DNA of 64,000 bases from Luteibacter rhizovicinus DSM 16549 (GTDB lineage Bacteria; Pseudomonadota; Gammaproteobacteria; Xanthomonadales; Rhodanobacteraceae): assembly GCF_001887595.1 (NCBI RefSeq), contig NZ_CP017480.1, forward strand, positions 1,957,001 through 2,021,000. The letters run 5' to 3'. The notes beneath the pieces are model-generated. The model did not search any database. It was not told the origin of the DNA and saw only the letters and a program-made list of their open reading frames with translations. Of the stretch, positions 33,307-42,150 are shown piece by piece. How positions within the stretch are numbered: the stretch's first letter is position 1; each line of letters opens with the position of its first letter. A program made the translations under genes and the position numbers.

Positions 33307-34798
33307 AGGCGCGGGTGGGGTGGGTGGCCTGGGATTGGCCGCGCAGTGCGCCGGCGCGTCCCGGAGACTCGGCCAGTGCGGTCTTGAAGGCGGTCGCGGC
33401 GAGGTCGGGCTGGTTTTGCGCCAACAACAGATCGCCGAGTTGCTCTCGCGCGGGAAGGATCGGGCCGGGGGTCACCGGGCGTTTCTCCAGCGCATCCTCC
33501 TTGTCCGCCGCCGAGGTGAGTAGCGCCACGGCGTTCGCGCGGTCACCCGCGGCCTGCGCCGACCATGCCTTGACTTCATCCGCCAGCACGGCGGTCTGTA
33601 CCGACCAGTAGGTGTCGCCGCTATCGCTCAGCTGTTTCGCGATCTGCTCGAGGCGTGTCGCCTCCCGGCCTGCGTCGTTGGCGTGGCCGGTACGGGCCAG
33701 GCCCATGCCTCTGGCCCACACGGCGATGGCGACAACCGAGGGTGGTGCACCCGCGGGGTCCTTGATGGTGCTTGCCTCCACCCAGTGACCCTGTTCGACC
33801 GCGACGCGGATCGGCATGGCGGTGGCCGCATAAGCGACGCCGAAATCGGTCATGTCGAGCGATGGCATGGCGCGCATGTCGTTCACGACGCCCGCCGCGT
33901 CTTTGGCGCGACCGGTCTGCATGTACGCATAGACCAGGTAATCCATCGCATGCAGCTGGCCCATGACGTCGCCGTGTTCACGCGCGGACGTCTCGGAGGC
34001 GAGATTGGATCGAATGGAGTCGTCCCACAGTCCCAGCCGCGTGAAGATGTGCGAGGGCATGTGCAGGGCATGCGGTGCGGACGGCGCGATGCCCGCGTAC
34101 TTCCGGGCGGCGGGAAGGCCGCGTTGCGCCAGCTCGGCACTGTCGCAGGCGTGGATCAGGTAGTGGGCGATGCCCGGATGGTCGGGATTCACGCGAAACA
34201 GCGGCTCGAGAATATCGATGGCCTGCTTCTGCTTCGCGTGGGTCTTGTCGGAAGGAGCGGCATTGGACAACAGTGCCAGGGCGTAAAACACCTGCGCCTC
34301 GACATCCTTCGGATTGTCGTGGGCGAGCACCGCCATGGCCTGTTCGTAAGCCAGCGTGCGCTGCGCAGGTTTCAGGCCGGGATCGACCTTGTAGAGCTGA
34401 CCGAGCGCTCCGATGAACTGCTTCTCGCGGGGGCTCGTGGCGCCCAGGCGGGTCGCCTCGAGCATGGCCTTCTGGCCGGCCGCGAACGTGTCGGGTGGAA
34501 GCGACGGTGCCCAGACCGGATGGAAATAGGTCATCGCCTCACCCCAGCGCGCCATGGCGCAGGTCGGGTCGGCGGCGGCGATATCGCGAAACGCCTTGGC
34601 GGCGGGCCCATAGGCGAAGGAGTGCAGCAGGGCGACCGCACGGTCGAAAGGCTGCTGCACCTTGGGATCGCAGGAGATGGGAAACGTGACTCTCCCGAGT
34701 TTCTCGGGCATCCCGTGGTCGTGCATCTCCTGGCCATGTGCCGCTGCGGCGATCAGCAGCGACACCCACACGAACCACGACCGACGAAACATACGCAT
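33302..34798 (-). CDS. exported tetratricopeptide-repeat protein
   Basis: 498 aa with a signal peptide (FVWVSLLIAAAAHG), then a His/Met-rich stretch (QEMHDHGMPEKLG) that could bind metal. TPR-type helices run through the body: AVALLHSFAYGPAAKAFRDIAAADPTCAMARWG, AIDILEPLFRVNPDHPGIAHYLIHACD, and TAFKTALAESPGRAG at the end. HALHMPSHIFTRLGLWDDSI near residue 245 recurs in a family of periplasmic TPR proteins of unknown role. The stop codon is provided by a REP element, so the final residues (SQATHPTRAL) may be recent. Function not assignable. Confidence 0.75.
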   Translation of the reverse strand: MRMFRRSWFVWVSLLIAAAAHGQEMHDHGMPEKLGRVTFPISCDPKVQQPFDRAVALLHSFAYGPAAKAFRDIAAADPTCAMARWGEAMTYFHPVWAPSLPPDTFAAGQKAMLEATRLGATSPREKQFIGALGQLYKVDPGLKPAQRTLAYEQAMAVLAHDNPKDVEAQVFYALALLSNAAPSDKTHAKQKQAIDILEPLFRVNPDHPGIAHYLIHACDSAELAQRGLPAARKYAGIAPSAPHALHMPSHIFTRLGLWDDSIRSNLASETSAREHGDVMGQLHAMDYLVYAYMQTGRAKDAAGVVNDMRAMPSLDMTDFGVAYAATAMPIRVAVEQGHWVEASTIKDPAGAPPSVVAIAVWARGMGLARTGHANDAGREATRLEQIAKQLSDSGDTYWSVQTAVLADEVKAWSAQAAGDRANAVALLTSAADKEDALEKRPVTPGPILPAREQLGDLLLAQNQPDLAATAFKTALAESPGRAGALRGQSQATHPTRAL

Positions 34799-34896
34799 CT
34801 CCGTTCGTTACCGGGAGCCACGGGCGCCGTGGCTCGCGATAATTTACGCCGGTCGGGCGCTGGCGCACATAGCCATTCCGGCCATGTGTACCGGCC

Positions 34897-35313
34897 TCAG
34901 ACGAGGGTGGTCACGATGTCGATGTTGCCGTGTAGCGCCTTCGAGTAGGGGCAGGTGCGGTGCGCGGTGTCGACGAGCGACTGCGCCACCTCGCGATCCA
35001 GGCCCGGCAAGCTCACGTTGAGACGGGCCTGCAGGAAGTACTGGTCGCCGGCCGTGCCGAGGTCGACCTCGGTATTCACTTCGGTGTCCTTGGGCAGGGC
35101 CACGTGCTGCGCACGGGCCGCCAGGCCCATGGCGCCGATGAAACAGGCGGACCAGCCGGCGGCGAGGAGCTGCTCCGGGTTGGTGCCTTCGCCGGCCGTG
35201 CCGGGCGGGGACAGCTTGATGGCCAGGCGGCCGTCGGAACTGCGCGATTCGCCGTCGCGGCCGCCGGTGGTGCGGGTCTTGCCGGTATAGAGGACGTTCT
35301 CGATGCGTGACAT
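34897..35313 (-). CDS. ohr: organic hydroperoxide resistance protein
   Basis: 138-aa OsmC/Ohr-family thiol peroxidase that reduces organic hydroperoxides, using lipoyl proteins as reductant. The two catalytic cysteines are in AAGWSACFIGAMG (near residue 60) and TAHRTCPYSKA (near 124). LYTGKTRTTGGRDGESRSSDGRL is the standard N-terminus, and the length is typical. No ohrR regulator is adjacent. It is divergent from the thioredoxin-like gene; the intervening 231 bp contain tandem GGGATACAT repeats. Confidence 0.93.
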   Translation of the reverse strand: MSRIENVLYTGKTRTTGGRDGESRSSDGRLAIKLSPPGTAGEGTNPEQLLAAGWSACFIGAMGLAARAQHVALPKDTEVNTEVDLGTAGDQYFLQARLNVSLPGLDREVAQSLVDTAHRTCPYSKALHGNIDIVTTLV

Positions 35314-35420
35314 GGTGGTCTCCCGTTCGGTTTGAGGTGGTGACTAGGAGACGCCTGTGGCGTATCCCGGTTGTGTCGCCATGCCTGCCGAAACGCGTCG
35401 GAATGTGTAGTGGCCACCGC

Positions 35421-35440
35421 GGGATACATTGGGATACATA
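35421..35440. promoter_or_regulatory. tandem GGGATACATT/A repeats, candidate response-regulator operator
   Basis: GGGATACATT and GGGATACATA stand head to tail with a 10-bp period; related GCGATACAAA (near 35460) and GGGATACGTG (near 35491) follow. They lie 105-125 bp before the thioredoxin-like gene and also upstream of ohr. Spacing suits an OmpR-family regulator, such as the one encoded at 36139. Confidence 0.5.
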
Positions 35441-35544
35441 CCGGTTGGCCCGCTACGTTGCGATACAAAACGGCACTCCCGGCGACACGCCCGGGATACG
35501 TGGCGGGGCTTCAATAAGTCATCCTCATTCACAGGTGACGCGCC

Positions 35545-36096
35545 ATGACCTCCTCCCGTCTTCTTATCGGCTTCTCTGCGATCTGCCTCGCCCTGATCGC
35601 CGCGTGGCCCGCCGGCTGGGCCCGCGACCGTGCCGGCGACGCCACAGCCGCTTCCGCGTCCGTGCCTGCGCCGGACTTCGTCGGCATCGACCACTGGTTC
35701 AATTCGCAACCGCTTTCCCTCAAGGACCTGCATGGCAAGGTCACCCTGGTGGAGTTCTGGACGCACGAGTGCATCAACTGCGTGCATGTCGTGCCGCATA
35801 CCGAGGCGCTGTACAAGAAATACGCGAACGACGGTCTGGTCGTGGTCGGCGTGCATACGCCGGAGTACGACGAGGAACATGAGCTTCCCGGGATCGCATC
35901 GGCCATCAAGGCGCAAGGCATCACGTATCCGGTCGCCGTCGACAACGGCTACGCCACCTGGAACGCCTATGGCAACCGGTTCTGGCCTGCGCTATATCTG
36001 ATCGACCAGAACGGCAAGATTGTCTACAGCCACTATGGCGAGGGAAACTACGACGAAACCGAAGCACGCGTCCGCCAGCTCTTGGGCAAGGCGTGA
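35545..36096 (+). CDS. TlpA/ResA-like thioredoxin-fold protein, membrane-anchored or exported
   Basis: 183 aa. An N-terminal signal/anchor (LLIGFSAICLALIAAWPAGWA) is followed by a thioredoxin fold with a CINC active site (Cys76, Cys79 in HECINCVHVVPH). WPALYLIDQNGKIVYSHYGEGNY contains the cis-Pro turn and the final strand. Periplasmic disulfide exchange or peroxide-related chemistry is inferred. Asn instead of the usual Pro before the second Cys should shift the redox potential. It is 42 bp upstream of a response regulator/kinase pair in the same direction, so it may be their partner or target. Confidence 0.83.
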   Translation: MTSSRLLIGFSAICLALIAAWPAGWARDRAGDATAASASVPAPDFVGIDHWFNSQPLSLKDLHGKVTLVEFWTHECINCVHVVPHTEALYKKYANDGLVVVGVHTPEYDEEHELPGIASAIKAQGITYPVAVDNGYATWNAYGNRFWPALYLIDQNGKIVYSHYGEGNYDETEARVRQLLGKA

Positions 36097-36138
36097 CCAG
36101 GGCCTGACTCTGCCTGACATCACCCACGGGAGCCTTTC

Positions 36139-36879
36139 ATGGACCACGTCGACCATATCCTCGTCGTCGATGACGATCGCGAAATCCGCACGGGTGTCGC
36201 GCAGTACCTGCAGAAGAACGGGCTGCGTACCAGCGTAGCGGCCGATGGTCGCGAGATGAATGCCCTGCTCGATACCACCGCCGTGGACCTCATCGTGCTC
36301 GACATCATGATGCCTGGCGACGACGGGCTGGTGCTCACCCGTAACCTGCGCGCGAGCAAGCACCGGGCGATCCCGGTGCTCCTGCTCACCGCGCGCGACG
36401 ACGAGACCGACCGGATCATCGGGCTGGAGATGGGCGCCGACGATTACGTGGTCAAGCCATTCTCGCCGCGCGAACTGCTGGCGCGCATCAACGCGGTGAT
36501 CCGCCGCACGCGCATGCTGCCGCCGAACCTCCGCGTGACCGAAGCCAGTGGCATGCTCGGTTTCGGTCGCTGGCGCCTGGACACCACCGCGCGCCATTTG
36601 CTCGACGACGAGGGCACCATCGTGTCGCTGAGCGGCGCGGAATTCCGTCTGTTGCGCGTGTTCCTCGATCACCCGCAGCGAATCCTCTCGCGCGACCAGC
36701 TGCTCAACCTCACCCAGGGGCGCGACGCCGAGCTGTTCGATCGCTCGATCGACCTGATGGTGAGTCGTCTCCGCCAGCGCCTCGTCGATGACGCCCGAGA
36801 GCAGGCCTATATCAAGACCGTGCGCAATGAGGGCTATGTCTTCACCATGCCGGTCGTCGTGCTCGGGGAAGCGTCGTGA
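36139..36879 (+). CDS. OmpR-family response regulator
   Basis: 246 aa. Receiver domain with DDD at residues 11-13, phospho-acceptor Asp55 (IVLDIMMPGDDG) and Lys in VVKPFSPREL, then a winged helix with LSGAEFRLLRVFLDHPQRILSR and the recognition helix region RSIDLMVSRLRQRL, ending GYVFTMP. SRLRQRL and RDAELFDRSIDL place it in the OmpR/RstA branch. Its end overlaps the kinase start by 4 bp (GTGA). Likely autoregulates via the GATACAT repeats upstream of the operon. Confidence 0.9.
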   Translation: MDHVDHILVVDDDREIRTGVAQYLQKNGLRTSVAADGREMNALLDTTAVDLIVLDIMMPGDDGLVLTRNLRASKHRAIPVLLLTARDDETDRIIGLEMGADDYVVKPFSPRELLARINAVIRRTRMLPPNLRVTEASGMLGFGRWRLDTTARHLLDDEGTIVSLSGAEFRLLRVFLDHPQRILSRDQLLNLTQGRDAELFDRSIDLMVSRLRQRLVDDAREQAYIKTVRNEGYVFTMPVVVLGEAS

Positions 36880-38183
36880 ATGCGACGCTGGCGCGCTGGA
36901 TGCCGAAGAGCATCGCATCGCGCCTGTATCTGATCATCTTTACCGGGTTGCTGCTGGCGCACGGCATGTCGTTCGGGCTGCTGTTCTTCGAGCGCTACCA
37001 GAGCGCGAAGACGGTCATGCTCAATACCCTCGAGCACGACGTCGGTACATCGGTGGCGATTCTCGATCGCCTCCCGGCCGCGGAGCGGCCGGCATGGCTG
37101 GGTCGGCTACAACGCGACAATTACCGCTACATCCTCGGTCCGGGCCAGGGCGGCACCGATCCGATCTCGGATCGTGCGCGCGTCGTCACCGGTCTGATCC
37201 AGCGCGAAGTCGGTCCGTCGTTCGCGGTCAAGGCAAATACCGTCGCGATGGGGCCGGAGCGCTACCAGGTACACCTCACCCTGCACGACGGCGCCCCCCT
37301 GGCTATCGAAGTCACGCCACGCGTGATGCCCCTCGCCGACTGGCTTCCCTTCGTCTTCATCCTGCAGATGATCGTGCTGGTGGTGATCACCTGGCTGGCC
37401 GTCCGCCTGGCCACGCGTCCGCTGGTTCGACTGGCGCGCGCCGCGGAGTCCATCACCCCGACGAACGAAGGGCCGCGGATGGCCGAGGACGGCCCCACCG
37501 AGGTGGCTCAGGCGGCGGTGGCGTTCAATGCCATGCAGGATCGCATCGCGCTCTACGTGAAGGAGCGCCTGCAGATCCTCGCCGCGATCTCGCATGATCT
37601 GCAGACGCCGATCACCCGCATGCGTCTGCGCGCCGAGGCCCTCGACGATTCACAGGAGCGCGGCAAGCTGCTCCAGGATCTGCACGAGATGGAGCACCTG
37701 GTGCGCGAAGGCGTGGCGTATGCGCGCAGTGCGCATGGCGCCACGGAGACGCCGCGCAAGATCGATCCGGCCGCGTTCGTGGAAAGCCTCGTCTTCGACT
37801 ACCAGGACACCGGCAAGGCCGTGAGTCTTTCCGGCAGCGTCGACGGCACGGCGATCGTCCGGCCGCAGGCGCTGCGACGGGTGCTCGGCAACTTGATCGA
37901 CAACGCGTTGAAGTACGCCGGCACGGCGGAAGTAGGCATGGCGCGCACCGCGGCCGGCACGTTATGCATCGAAGTCGCCGATCGCGGTCCGGGCATTCCC
38001 GAGGACGAACTGGGGCGCGTGCTCGAGCCGTTCTACCGGCTGGAGAATTCGCGCAACCGCGATACGGGTGGAACAGGGTTGGGCCTGGCGATCGCTGCAC
38101 AGCTGATGCTGTCGATCGGTGGCCGGCTTACCCTGGCGGCTCGCCCCGGCGGCGGTTTGATCGCGCGCGTGGAATTACCTTGA
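36876..38183 (+). CDS. sensor histidine kinase (EnvZ/RstB-like)
   Basis: 435 aa, GTG start overlapping the regulator. Two membrane helices (SRLYLIIFTGLLLAHGMSFGLLFF and LPFVFILQMIVLVVITWLAV) bracket a ~120-residue periplasmic sensor. A HAMP linker follows, then HisKA with His240 (AISHDLQTPITRMRL) and ATPase motifs LIDNALKYAG, VADRGPGIPEDELG and GGTGLGLAIAAQL. Architecture matches EnvZ-class kinases. The periplasmic loop faces the same compartment as the thioredoxin-like protein of the operon, making a redox or envelope-stress stimulus plausible but unproven. Confidence 0.9.
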   Translation: MNATLARWMPKSIASRLYLIIFTGLLLAHGMSFGLLFFERYQSAKTVMLNTLEHDVGTSVAILDRLPAAERPAWLGRLQRDNYRYILGPGQGGTDPISDRARVVTGLIQREVGPSFAVKANTVAMGPERYQVHLTLHDGAPLAIEVTPRVMPLADWLPFVFILQMIVLVVITWLAVRLATRPLVRLARAAESITPTNEGPRMAEDGPTEVAQAAVAFNAMQDRIALYVKERLQILAAISHDLQTPITRMRLRAEALDDSQERGKLLQDLHEMEHLVREGVAYARSAHGATETPRKIDPAAFVESLVFDYQDTGKAVSLSGSVDGTAIVRPQALRRVLGNLIDNALKYAGTAEVGMARTAAGTLCIEVADRGPGIPEDELGRVLEPFYRLENSRNRDTGGTGLGLAIAAQLMLSIGGRLTLAARPGGGLIARVELP

Positions 38184-38208
38184 GGCCCTGAGGCGAAAGG
38201 TGAACCCT

Positions 38209-38321
38209 GTGGGAGCCGCTTCAGCGGCGAAAAGGAAGAACATGTGGGAGCCGCTTCAGCGGCGAAAAGCCAACGGAGCGGAAACGCCGTAACGCCTGTC
38301 GCCGATAAATCGGCTCCCACA
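38209..38321. repeat. REP cluster, three units
   Basis: Two direct GTGGGAGCCGCTTCAGCGGCGAAAAG units 32 bp apart, then an inverted TCGCCGATAAATCGGCTCCCAC. It lies between the kinase stop and the convergent desulfhydrase gene. Confidence 0.9.
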
Positions 38322-38358
38322 CAAAGCTGCTACATACAGCTCCCACACACGACGCGGC

Positions 38359-39390
38359 TCACCCCACCAGATCCTCGCGATACGCATAGAGGCCAGGCTG
38401 CCCACCCGTCGCAATGAACAACACATGCTCGCCATCGCGCACGGTGCCATCGCGCAGGCTTTGCACCAACCCCGCAAACGCCTTCCCCGAATACACCGGA
38501 TCCAACAGGATGCCTTCGGCGCTCGCCATCAGGCGCAAGGCGTCCTTCATGGCCACCGTCGGCACGCCATAACCGTCGCCCAGCTGCGCTCCGTCTATCC
38601 GCACATGCGCATCGGACAACTCGGCCTGCGAGCCGAGCAGGGCGAGTGCATCGCGTGCCAGCCCGAGTGTCGTCGTTGCCGCGGCGTCGCGTGCGGCAAG
38701 CACCGAATACGCCATGACCCGCTCCGGCTGGCGGCCCAGCGCGGCGAAGCCCGCGACAAGGCCCGCGTGCGTCCCCGAGCTGCCATTGGGCACGATGATG
38801 CGATCGAAGCGCAGGTCGAGCGCGTCTTCCTGCTGCGCGATTTCCCGTGCGCAACGCGCGTAGCCCAAGGCACCACGTGGCGTCGAGCCACCGGTGGGAA
38901 GAATAACGACGACATGGCCTCCCGCCTGCAGCGCTTCCGCGCGCGCCGTCGCATGGACCAGCGCATTCTCGCCACGCGGCAGTAGCGTCACCTTCGCACC
39001 GAACAATGCATCGAGAAGCACGTTGCCGTTCTTCTCGTAGTCGTCGCCGTCCTTGGGAACCATGCGTGCGAGGAGCATCTCGCAAGCGAATCCGTGCCGC
39101 GCGGCAGCGGCCGCCGTCAGGCGCGCATGGTTCGACTGAACGCCACCGACCGTGATGATGGTGTCCGCGCCGATGTCGCGCGCATGGCCCAGGTGATACT
39201 CGAGCTTGCGCAGCTTGTTGCCACCGCCGCCGAGCGCCATGACGTCGTCGCGTTTGATACTCAGGCGGATGCCGCGCCTGGCAAGGCCAAGCCGCTCTTC
39301 GACACGCTCGAGGCGATGGACTGCTGTCACGGTGTCGAGCAAGGGGATGCGGGGAAGACGGTCGAGCGCGTCGAGGGCGTCGTATGACAT
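38359..39390 (-). CDS. D-cysteine desulfhydrase / ACC-deaminase family PLP enzyme
   Basis: 343 aa from ATG 39390 (MSYDALDALDRLPRIPLL). The PLP-lysine motif GGGGNKLRKLEYHLG is near residue 58, followed by VGGVQSNHARLTAA and the phosphate-binding PNGSSGTHAGLVAG. These are shared by D-cysteine desulfhydrase (DcyD) and ACC deaminase. True ACC deaminases usually need Glu/Leu residues I cannot place confidently, so the reaction may be D-Cys to pyruvate, H2S and ammonia. An upstream extension of the frame exists but has no family similarity. Single gene. Confidence 0.85.
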   Translation of the reverse strand: MSYDALDALDRLPRIPLLDTVTAVHRLERVEERLGLARRGIRLSIKRDDVMALGGGGNKLRKLEYHLGHARDIGADTIITVGGVQSNHARLTAAAAARHGFACEMLLARMVPKDGDDYEKNGNVLLDALFGAKVTLLPRGENALVHATARAEALQAGGHVVVILPTGGSTPRGALGYARCAREIAQQEDALDLRFDRIIVPNGSSGTHAGLVAGFAALGRQPERVMAYSVLAARDAAATTTLGLARDALALLGSQAELSDAHVRIDGAQLGDGYGVPTVAMKDALRLMASAEGILLDPVYSGKAFAGLVQSLRDGTVRDGEHVLFIATGGQPGLYAYREDLVG

Positions 39391-39466
39391 GGCGGTGTCC
39401 GGGGAGACGTGGTGGCGGATTCCCGATGATCCGCCGTTTCGCCGTCCACGGCGAGCCCGTCTGCGG

Positions 39467-39964
39467 TCAGAACGGTGGCAACGAATCCGCGAGCTTCTCG
39501 TGTTCGCGCAGGAGCGGAAGCGTGTCATGGGCAAAGGCGCGGATCTCGGTGTCCTCGCCCTTGGTGGCTTCCAGCTCGTAAAGCCCCGAGGTCAGCTTGT
39601 GTGAGCGCAGCATGAGGTCGGAGTACGCACGATCGAAGTTCGCCCCATCGAGGCCCTTGAGTCGGTCGATGTCTTGCTGCTGCGCTACGTCCGGCGCGGT
39701 TGCGATCTGGATGCCTTTGCTTCCCGCCAGCTTGCCCAGTTGTTCGTTCGACCGGCTGTGATCGATGACCATTTGGGCGGCGTACTTTTTCACATCGTCG
39801 GATGACGCCTGGTCCGCGGCGAGTTTACCAAGCGCGATCTCGGTGAGATTACCGCTACTGGCCTTGCGGACAAAGTCGGTATCGGCGGCGCTGCTTCGCG
39901 CGGATTCGGCGGACGCCGTGCCTGCAAGGAAGAGGGCGATGATGAGGCTGGCGAACGTGCGCAT
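39467..39964 (-). CDS. DUF4142 exported protein
   Basis: 165 aa. A signal peptide (MRTFASLIIALFLAGTASA) precedes a ferritin-like helical bundle with the DUF4142 features DTDFVRKASSGNLTEIALGKLA, VKKYAAQMVIDHSRSNEQL and a closing LPLLREHEKLADSL. Family members are periplasmic and often stress-associated; biochemical role is unknown. It lies 32 bp downstream of the terminator that follows DUF1328, so it is probably transcribed separately. Confidence 0.85.
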   Translation of the reverse strand: MRTFASLIIALFLAGTASAESARSSAADTDFVRKASSGNLTEIALGKLAADQASSDDVKKYAAQMVIDHSRSNEQLGKLAGSKGIQIATAPDVAQQQDIDRLKGLDGANFDRAYSDLMLRSHKLTSGLYELEATKGEDTEIRAFAHDTLPLLREHEKLADSLPPF

Positions 39965-39995
39965 GGCAGACCCTCGTTGGCGACCTCCGGATAAG

Positions 39996-40026
39996 ACAAC
40001 GCCCCGGTCTGGGGCCGGGGCGTTGT
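39996..40026. terminator. terminator between DUF1328 and DUF4142 genes
   Basis: ACAACGCCCCGG...CCGGGGCGTTGT: a 12-bp perfect stem with a 7-nt loop. No T-run, but location immediately after the DUF1328 stop supports termination. Confidence 0.75.
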
Positions 40027-40051
40027 CCCTGTTACTCGGTGTGCGCGTGAC

Positions 40052-40225
40052 TTATATCCTGGGACCGCGACGCAGGCCGCCGAACAGCAGCGACAGAATG
40101 AACAGGATAAGGAAGACCACGAACAGAATCTTGGCGATGCTGGCGGCGCCGGCGGCGATGCCGGTGAAGCCGAAGACCGCCGCGATGATGGCGATGACGA
40201 AGAAAACTACGGCCCAATGCAGCAT
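40052..40225 (-). CDS. DUF1328 small membrane protein (YtjA-like)
   Basis: 57 aa from ATG 40225 ([22 protein letters not shown]), preceded by GAGAGGAGT. Two hydrophobic helices, the second [18 protein letters not shown], with a Gly-rich turn between them and a basic tail (GLRRGPRI). This is the standard DUF1328/YtjA pattern. Function unknown; often induced with envelope or osmotic stress genes such as DUF4142, which follows it. An upstream in-frame extension lacks the family signature. Confidence 0.88.
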   Translation of the reverse strand: MLHWAVVFFVIAIIAAVFGFTGIAAGAASIAKILFVVFLILFILSLLFGGLRRGPRI

Positions 40226-40474
40226 GTCGGTGACTCCTCTCTGGTGACGCGGTAGAAGCGGAATAGGGTGGGTGGAGCGATGGTGCCGCCCGGGCGGCAT
40301 CACTTGCTGCTCCAGGTCGGGTGCCATTCGACCATCGCCCGCCTGAAGTCCGTGTCGTCAACGGGTGAGTCCCTGTCTCACCGGGCCTATGCATTTTCTA
40401 CACGCCGGGCGGCAGTTGCGGCGTCGTAGCGAAGGCGCGATGGTGTGCGCACCTTCTCGCCAGGAACGTTCTCC

Positions 40475-41254
40475 ATGAGTGCCCAACGCCTTCGAGACCT
40501 TCACCGCGGTAGCGAGCTCCTCGTGCTGCCTAACGCCTGGGATCCGGCCAGTGCCTCGGTCATCCAGCATGCCGGCGCCCCAGCCGTCGCCACGACCAGC
40601 GCCGGGGTGGCGTGGTCGTGCGGCTGGCCGGATGGCGATCAGCTACCTGCTGCCGAGATGATCGGTGCCGTGCGCCGCATCCTGCGCGTGGTCGACCTGC
40701 CCCTGACCGTCGATATCGAGGAGGGGTGTTCGGATGACCCGGAGGAGGTGGCCCGACTGGTTGTCACGCTGGTGGACGAAGGCGTGGCGGGTATCAACAT
40801 CGAGGACGGATCGAAGTCGCCGGACCTGCTCGTCGCGAAGCTGCAGGCGATACGCGCGGCGCTGGGCAAGCGTGACCTCTTCATCAACGGACGTACCGAT
40901 GTGTATCTCCGTGGCATGGCGTCGGGTGACGCGGCAGTCGAGGAAGTCCTCGCTCGGGCGAAGCGCTACATCGACGCCGGAATCGATGGCATGTTCGTTC
41001 CCGGCCTATCGGTGATCGACGAGATCCGACGGGTCGCCGAAGGGATCGCGTCGGTTCCGTTGAACGTCATGCTGGTGCCGGGTTTGCCGTCGCACGCGGA
41101 ACTCTACTCAGCCGGCGCGCGGCGCCTGAGCGCGGGTATCGCGCTGTCGTTGGATGCTTATGCGGCTACCGCACAGAAGGCGGCCGAGTTCATGGGCAAA
41201 GCTGCGCCGGCGGCAGTGACCTATCCGCTCCTGAACGCGCTGCTGAAAAGGTAA
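40475..41254 (+). CDS. isocitrate lyase/PEP mutase family protein
   Basis: 259 aa. The barrel of the ICL/PEPM superfamily is shown by LLVLPNAWDPASASVIQHAGAPA, the metal site in PLTVDIEEGC (residue ~80), GVAGINIEDGS and the FINGRTDVYLRG strand. The final portion has LNVMLVPGLPSHAELYSAGARRLSAG. It lacks the KKCGH motif of isocitrate lyase, and so is a lyase or mutase of unknown substrate, such as an oxaloacetate decarboxylase-like or 2-methylisocitrate lyase-like enzyme. Monocistronic, followed by a REP pair. Confidence 0.83.
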   Translation: MSAQRLRDLHRGSELLVLPNAWDPASASVIQHAGAPAVATTSAGVAWSCGWPDGDQLPAAEMIGAVRRILRVVDLPLTVDIEEGCSDDPEEVARLVVTLVDEGVAGINIEDGSKSPDLLVAKLQAIRAALGKRDLFINGRTDVYLRGMASGDAAVEEVLARAKRYIDAGIDGMFVPGLSVIDEIRRVAEGIASVPLNVMLVPGLPSHAELYSAGARRLSAGIALSLDAYAATAQKAAEFMGKAAPAAVTYPLLNALLKR

Positions 41255-41271
41255 ACGAGGCCCGGCTTTCT

Positions 41272-41352
41272 GTAGGAGCCGATTCATCGGCGATGGGGTG
41301 CTTGCCTCATCCTTGACCGCTGCCGCGGGATCGCCGATGAATCGGCTCCTAC
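41272..41352. repeat. REP inverted pair
   Basis: GTAGGAGCCGATTCATCGGCGAT and an inverted copy flank about 35 bp. It lies just after the PEP-mutase-family gene. Confidence 0.92.
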
Positions 41353-41377
41353 CAAGGCAGGAGCAGGTGGGTCCACG

Positions 41378-41412
41378 AAAAAGGGGTGGCTTTCGCCACC
41401 CCCCTTTTTTTT
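41378..41412. terminator. bidirectional terminator
   Basis: AAAAAGGGGTGGC-TTTC-GCCACCCCCCTTTTTTTT: nine-bp GC stem flanked by A and T runs. It lies between the convergent PEP-mutase-family and lipoprotein genes. Confidence 0.95.
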
Positions 41413-41434
41413 GAAACATTCGCGGAAGAAGTAA

Positions 41435-42019
41435 TTACTTCTTCTTGACCTCGAACGCTTCGTTGCCCACGGCCTGGCCGTTGAGCGAGATGGCGACCTT
41501 GTACTTGCCTTCCGGCCACTCGTTCGGATTCTGGATCTTGAACGTGGTGACGGCCGGGCCGTCCGTGCTGATCGACTGGCTGATGTCGCTGACCGTGGTG
41601 GCGGTGTCGCCGTCCTGGTAGGTCCACTTCGCATTCAGCGTGGCGCCGGCGGTCGTGCCGTCGGTGGCGACCGAAGCGTAGATGGTCTTGTCGGACGGAG
41701 CGAAGGCGTTCTTCGCCTTGGCGACCTTCTTGTCGGCGCCGACGGCGTTGCCGAGGGTGACCGCGCCGACCTTCAGCGTGTCGGCAGCGGCAGCCGGGGC
41801 AGCGGGCGCGGCAACGGGCTGGGCAGCCGGAGCAGCGACGGCAGCGGTGGTCGTGGCGGCGGGAGCAGCGGCCGGAGCGGTGCTGGCGGCAGCCGGAGCG
41901 GTAGCAGCCGGCGCCGGCGCGGCGTTTTGCTGATCTTCCTTCTTGCCGCAGGCGGTGAGGACCAGCAGACCGGCGACGGTGGCCGTGGCGAGGGCGGACG
42001 AACGGAAGGAAAGCTTCAT
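41435..42019 (-). CDS. lipoprotein with Ala/Pro-rich linker
   Basis: 194 aa. The signal peptide ends in a lipobox (LLVLTACGKKEDQ). Residues ~32-78 are a low-complexity Ala/Pro/Thr segment, probably a flexible tether through the periplasm. The ~115-residue C-terminal domain (LKVGAVTLGNAVGADKKV, FKIQNPNEWPEGKYKVAISLNG) looks like a beta-sandwich. I do not recognise the family. Single gene before a strong terminator. Confidence 0.8.
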   Translation of the reverse strand: MKLSFRSSALATATVAGLLVLTACGKKEDQQNAAPAPAATAPAAASTAPAAAPAATTTAAVAAPAAQPVAAPAAPAAAADTLKVGAVTLGNAVGADKKVAKAKNAFAPSDKTIYASVATDGTTAGATLNAKWTYQDGDTATTVSDISQSISTDGPAVTTFKIQNPNEWPEGKYKVAISLNGQAVGNEAFEVKKK

Positions 42020-42150
42020 GTCTGGATTCCGATAGTGCTGATCAAAGTCGAATGGGACGAGGCACAGGGACCGATCCCCTTGGCCGCGGCAGGTTACAGG
42101 CTACACAACTAAAGGCAAGACCAATGAAGAACGCATGAACGGTGCATTCA

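Noticed and set aside
38359..39390. Naming this enzyme ACC deaminase (acdS)
   Set aside because: The family is shared with D-cysteine desulfhydrase and I could not verify the residues that separate them.
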